Of a DNA stretch of 64,000 nt, positions 61,890 through 64,000 are shown one piece after another (position 1 is the stretch's first letter; every line of letters begins with the position of its first letter). The notes under the pieces were generated by a model, which was not told where the DNA came from, made no database searches, and saw only the letters and a program-made list of their open reading frames with translations. The stretch comes from Shewanella schlegeliana. GTDB taxonomy: Bacteria > Pseudomonadota > Gammaproteobacteria > Enterobacterales > Shewanellaceae. A program made the position numbers and the translations under genes. The stretch lies in contig NZ_JAESVD010000015.1 of assembly GCF_016765635.1 (NCBI RefSeq), positions 21,795 to 85,794 on the forward strand. Direction: 5' to 3'.

Positions 61890-63311
61890 ATGAACGCCCA
61901 ACAAAATAAAAAAGACTTCTCAAAAGCTGAAAGAATCAAGATCCACCAACCCGATGCGACTAAGGCAGACCGCTTTAATCCGCGTAATCGTATTTATGTT
62001 AGAGCGGTTGAAGGACTATGGACGACTCTGCGTCGTCGTTTAGGTTGGATTGCAATGCTATTCTTCTTGCTTCTGCCATGGCTCCCGTGGGGAGACCGCC
62101 AGGCTGTCTGGTTTAATCTTGCAGAGCAAAAATTCCATGTATTTGGCTTAACAATATGGCCTCAGGATTTTACCTTGTTAGCCGCATTATTAATGATTGC
62201 TGCATTCGGGCTCTTTTTTATTACTACATATTTAGGCCGAGTGTGGTGTGGCTATACCTGTCCACAGACGGTTTGGACCTTTATCTTTATCTGGTTTGAA
62301 GAGAAACTCGAAGGTTCACGCAATAAGCGTATTAAGTTGGATCAGATGCCATGGAGCTTTGATAAGCTATGGCGAAAAACAGCAAAACATTGCGCTTGGT
62401 TATTGCTTTCCTTACTCACTGCGATGACATTTGTTTCCTACTTTGTGCCTACGAGTGAAGTCTATATAGAGGTATTTACCTTAAATGCCAGTGGGGCAGT
62501 CTATTTCTGGGTTATCTTCTTCACCTTTGCCACATACGGTAATGCTGGTTGGATGCGTGAGATCATGTGCCTGCATATGTGTCCCTATGCACGTTTCCAA
62601 TCTGCGATGTTTGATAAGAACACTTATATAGTCGGCTACGATGTTCATCGTGGTGAGGCGCGTGGACCAAGATCGAGAAAAGCCGATCCTAAAGCCATGG
62701 GCTTAGGGGATTGTATCGATTGCGACTTATGTGTCCAAGTATGCCCAACGGGTATAGATATTCGAAATGGCTTGCAGTACGAATGTATTAACTGTGGTGG
62801 ATGTATCGATGCCTGTGATACGACAATGGAGCGTATGGGTTATAAGAAGGGCCTTATTAGTTACACCACGGAAAACAAGCTGGAAGGAATTAAAGAGAAA
62901 GTACTTAGACCAAAGCTTGTTGGTTATGGCGTCGTACTTTCGGTGATGATTTTGGTCTTTGTCTATGCAACAGCGACGATAGCACCGATTCGTATCGACG
63001 TTATCCGCGATCGAAACCAGTTATTTAGAGAAACTGACGACGGCTTAATTGAGAACACCTTCACCCTGAAGATCCTAAATAAAACTGAAAGTGAACACAC
63101 CTATAATATGAGTGTTGAGGGATTGGCTAACTATAATTGGATTGGACCTCAACAAGTCACTATTGAAGGTGGCGAGGTGCTGACTCTGCCAATCAGCGTT
63201 GCTGTGGATCCTGTAGACCTATCTAGAGCAATGACTCATATCAACTTTAAGGTGGTTACAGATGAGGGGGAGATAGAAGCAAAGCAGGAATCCCGCTTCT
63301 TCGGTAACTGA
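61890..63311 (+). CDS. ccoG: Cytochrome c oxidase accessory protein CcoG
   Basis: A 473-residue inner-membrane ferredoxin-like protein (also called RdxA/FixG), needed for copper handling in cbb3 oxidase assembly. It has an N-terminal hydrophilic tail, then membrane helices with RVWCGYTCPQTVWTFIFIW (the cysteines proposed to take part in copper reduction). Two 4Fe-4S clusters are at CIDCDLCVQVCPTG and CINCGGCIDACD near residues 275-310, followed by the last helix and a C-terminal Ig-like domain. RBS AAGGCTGC. It stands alone here; the cco genes are elsewhere. Confidence 0.95.
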   Translation: MNAQQNKKDFSKAERIKIHQPDATKADRFNPRNRIYVRAVEGLWTTLRRRLGWIAMLFFLLLPWLPWGDRQAVWFNLAEQKFHVFGLTIWPQDFTLLAALLMIAAFGLFFITTYLGRVWCGYTCPQTVWTFIFIWFEEKLEGSRNKRIKLDQMPWSFDKLWRKTAKHCAWLLLSLLTAMTFVSYFVPTSEVYIEVFTLNASGAVYFWVIFFTFATYGNAGWMREIMCLHMCPYARFQSAMFDKNTYIVGYDVHRGEARGPRSRKADPKAMGLGDCIDCDLCVQVCPTGIDIRNGLQYECINCGGCIDACDTTMERMGYKKGLISYTTENKLEGIKEKVLRPKLVGYGVVLSVMILVFVYATATIAPIRIDVIRDRNQLFRETDDGLIENTFTLKILNKTESEHTYNMSVEGLANYNWIGPQQVTIEGGEVLTLPISVAVDPVDLSRAMTHINFKVVTDEGEIEAKQESRFFGN

Positions 63312-63330
63312 CTTTAATAGACAAAACATA

Positions 63331-63358
63331 TAAAAATGGGGCGTTTAGCCCCTTTTTT
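63331..63358 (+). terminator. ccoG terminator
   Basis: GGGGC and GCCCC pair around GTTTA, then six T, about 26 bases after the stop. Confidence 0.85.
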
Positions 63359-63420
63359 GTACGTATCGTTTGATAACTATGCATTTGATTCGAATATTCT
63401 CATTTAATTAAGATAGCCCC

Positions 63421-63448
63421 TTGCGCTTTCATCTCACATCCCTATAAT
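63421..63448 (+). promoter_or_regulatory. rRNA operon promoter, upstream copy
   Basis: The -35 TTGCGC and the perfect -10 TATAAT are 16 bases apart, with a GC-rich discriminator GCGCATCC typical of stringently controlled rRNA promoters. Confidence 0.72.
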
Positions 63449-63624
63449 GCGCATCCACTGACACGGCACAGCAGGCCAACTACCTAGGTAGAAAGGGACT
63501 TGCAGCGGTGTTAGAGATTCGAAAATCGAAAGAGATTTGAATCTGGTGACAATCGCTTTAAGAGCTTTATTAGATGTGCCTTGTATAAAGAATCATCGCT
63601 TGAAAAACTTCTTAAAATAAGCGC

Positions 63625-63652
63625 TTGACGCCGACACTGGGAAGTGTAGAAT
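63625..63652 (+). promoter_or_regulatory. rRNA operon promoter, downstream copy
   Basis: The -35 TTGACG and -10 TAGAAT are 16 bases apart, followed by the discriminator ACGCCTCC. It is about 235 bases before 16S rRNA. Confidence 0.78.
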
Positions 63653-63710
63653 ACGCCTCCTCAGCCAAACGACCTAAGCGTCTAAGGCGAAGTCTGAAAG
63701 ACGACTTCAC

Positions 63711-63721
63711 GCTCTTTAACA
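63711..63721 (+). promoter_or_regulatory. boxA antitermination element
   Basis: GCTCTTTAACA matches the rRNA boxA (TGCTCTTTAACA). It lies between the promoters and 16S and binds NusB/S10. Confidence 0.82.
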
Positions 63722-63884
63722 ATATGACAAGCAAATCTGTGTGGACACTCACAGAGATTAAGTTATTCGAAACTGTCTTCTAACGAAGCAGTCAAAAATT
63801 TACTTAATGAATGAGTGTTCATAGCAATATGTAATACAGAATTCGTTGAGCCGCTGACCCTTTCGAGGTGAAGCAAAAAAACTT

Positions 63885-64000
63885 TAATTGAAGAGTTTGA
63901 TCATGGCTCAGATTGAACGCTGGCGGCAGGCCTAACACATGCAAGTCGAGCGGTAACACAAGGGAGCTTGCTCCTGAGGTGACGAGCGGCGGACGGGTGA
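63885..64000 (+). rRNA. rrs: 16S ribosomal RNA, 5' end only
   Basis: AATTGAAGAGTTTGATCATG at 63886-63905 is the universal 5' end of bacterial 16S rRNA, followed by GCTCAGATTGAACGCTGGCG. The start is placed at 63885 by analogy with E. coli. The window cuts it after ~116 bases. The V1 loop (GCGGTAACACAAGGGAGCTTG at its centre, in shorter parts) is of the Shewanella/Alteromonadales type. Confidence 0.95.

Overview
The window is chromosomal DNA from a gammaproteobacterium, almost certainly a Shewanella. The support is the gene order (fadBA ... glyQS, gyrB-recF-dnaN-dnaA, rpmH-rnpA-yidD-yidC-mnmE, mioC-oriC-mnmG-rsmG-parAB-atp operon-glmU-glmS), protein sequences that read as typical Shewanella versions, and moderate GC. 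It spans the replication origin: an E. coli/Vibrio-type oriC lies at about 29.67-30.03 kb between mioC and mnmG, and a second GATC-rich locus with DnaA-box-like sites lies at 20.15-20.43 kb between dnaA and rpmH.

Layout. 1-5.3 kb: fadBA (beta-oxidation), a GNAT acetyltransferase, ybaK-like deacylase, tusA and a MOSC protein. 5.5-8.9 kb: a secreted beta-propeller/amidohydrolase fusion. 9.1-12.8 kb: tag (DNA repair) divergent from glyQS. 12.9-20.2 kb: an HDOD protein and the gyrB, recF, dnaN, dnaA replication genes, all on the minus strand. 20.5-24.4 kb: rpmH, rnpA, yidD, yidC, mnmE. 24.5-29.2 kb: a gene-poor patch followed by a lone pseudopilin, an amino-acid exporter, a SemiSWEET and a nucleoside hydrolase. 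29.2-34.7 kb: mioC, oriC, mnmG, rsmG, parA, parB. 34.8-41.8 kb: the complete ATP synthase operon atpIBEFHAGDC. 42-49.3 kb: a DsrE-like protein, glmU, a TonB siderophore receptor, a DeoR-type regulator and glmS. 49.4-54.7 kb: an HPF-like ribosome factor, a repeat-containing lipoprotein, a LuxR-type regulator, guaC and a small hypothetical. 54.9-58.3 kb: pstSCAB with a Pho box. 58.8-63.3 kb: a CPA antiporter, a small DUF2061 protein with a Fur box, menB, a membrane-anchored hypothetical and ccoG. 63.4-64.0 kb: the promoters and first ~116 nt of an rRNA operon.

The genes form a coherent origin-proximal block. DnaA, DnaN, RecF and GyrB act at replication start-up. ParA/ParB act through parS sites. 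Three parS copies are perfect (about 4.5, 7.5 and 8.9 kb), one is close to consensus (25.7 kb) and one is degenerate, inside recF. One perfect parS is embedded in the stem of an intrinsic terminator. The least ordinary features are this parS/terminator merger, the second origin-like locus at dnaA, a dispersed non-coding repeat that supplies the last codons of tag, a promoter/terminator leader ahead of guaC, phased operator-like repeats ahead of two regulators, and a lipoprotein built from three copies of an unrecognised domain. I see no phage, CRISPR, toxin-antitoxin or intact insertion sequence.
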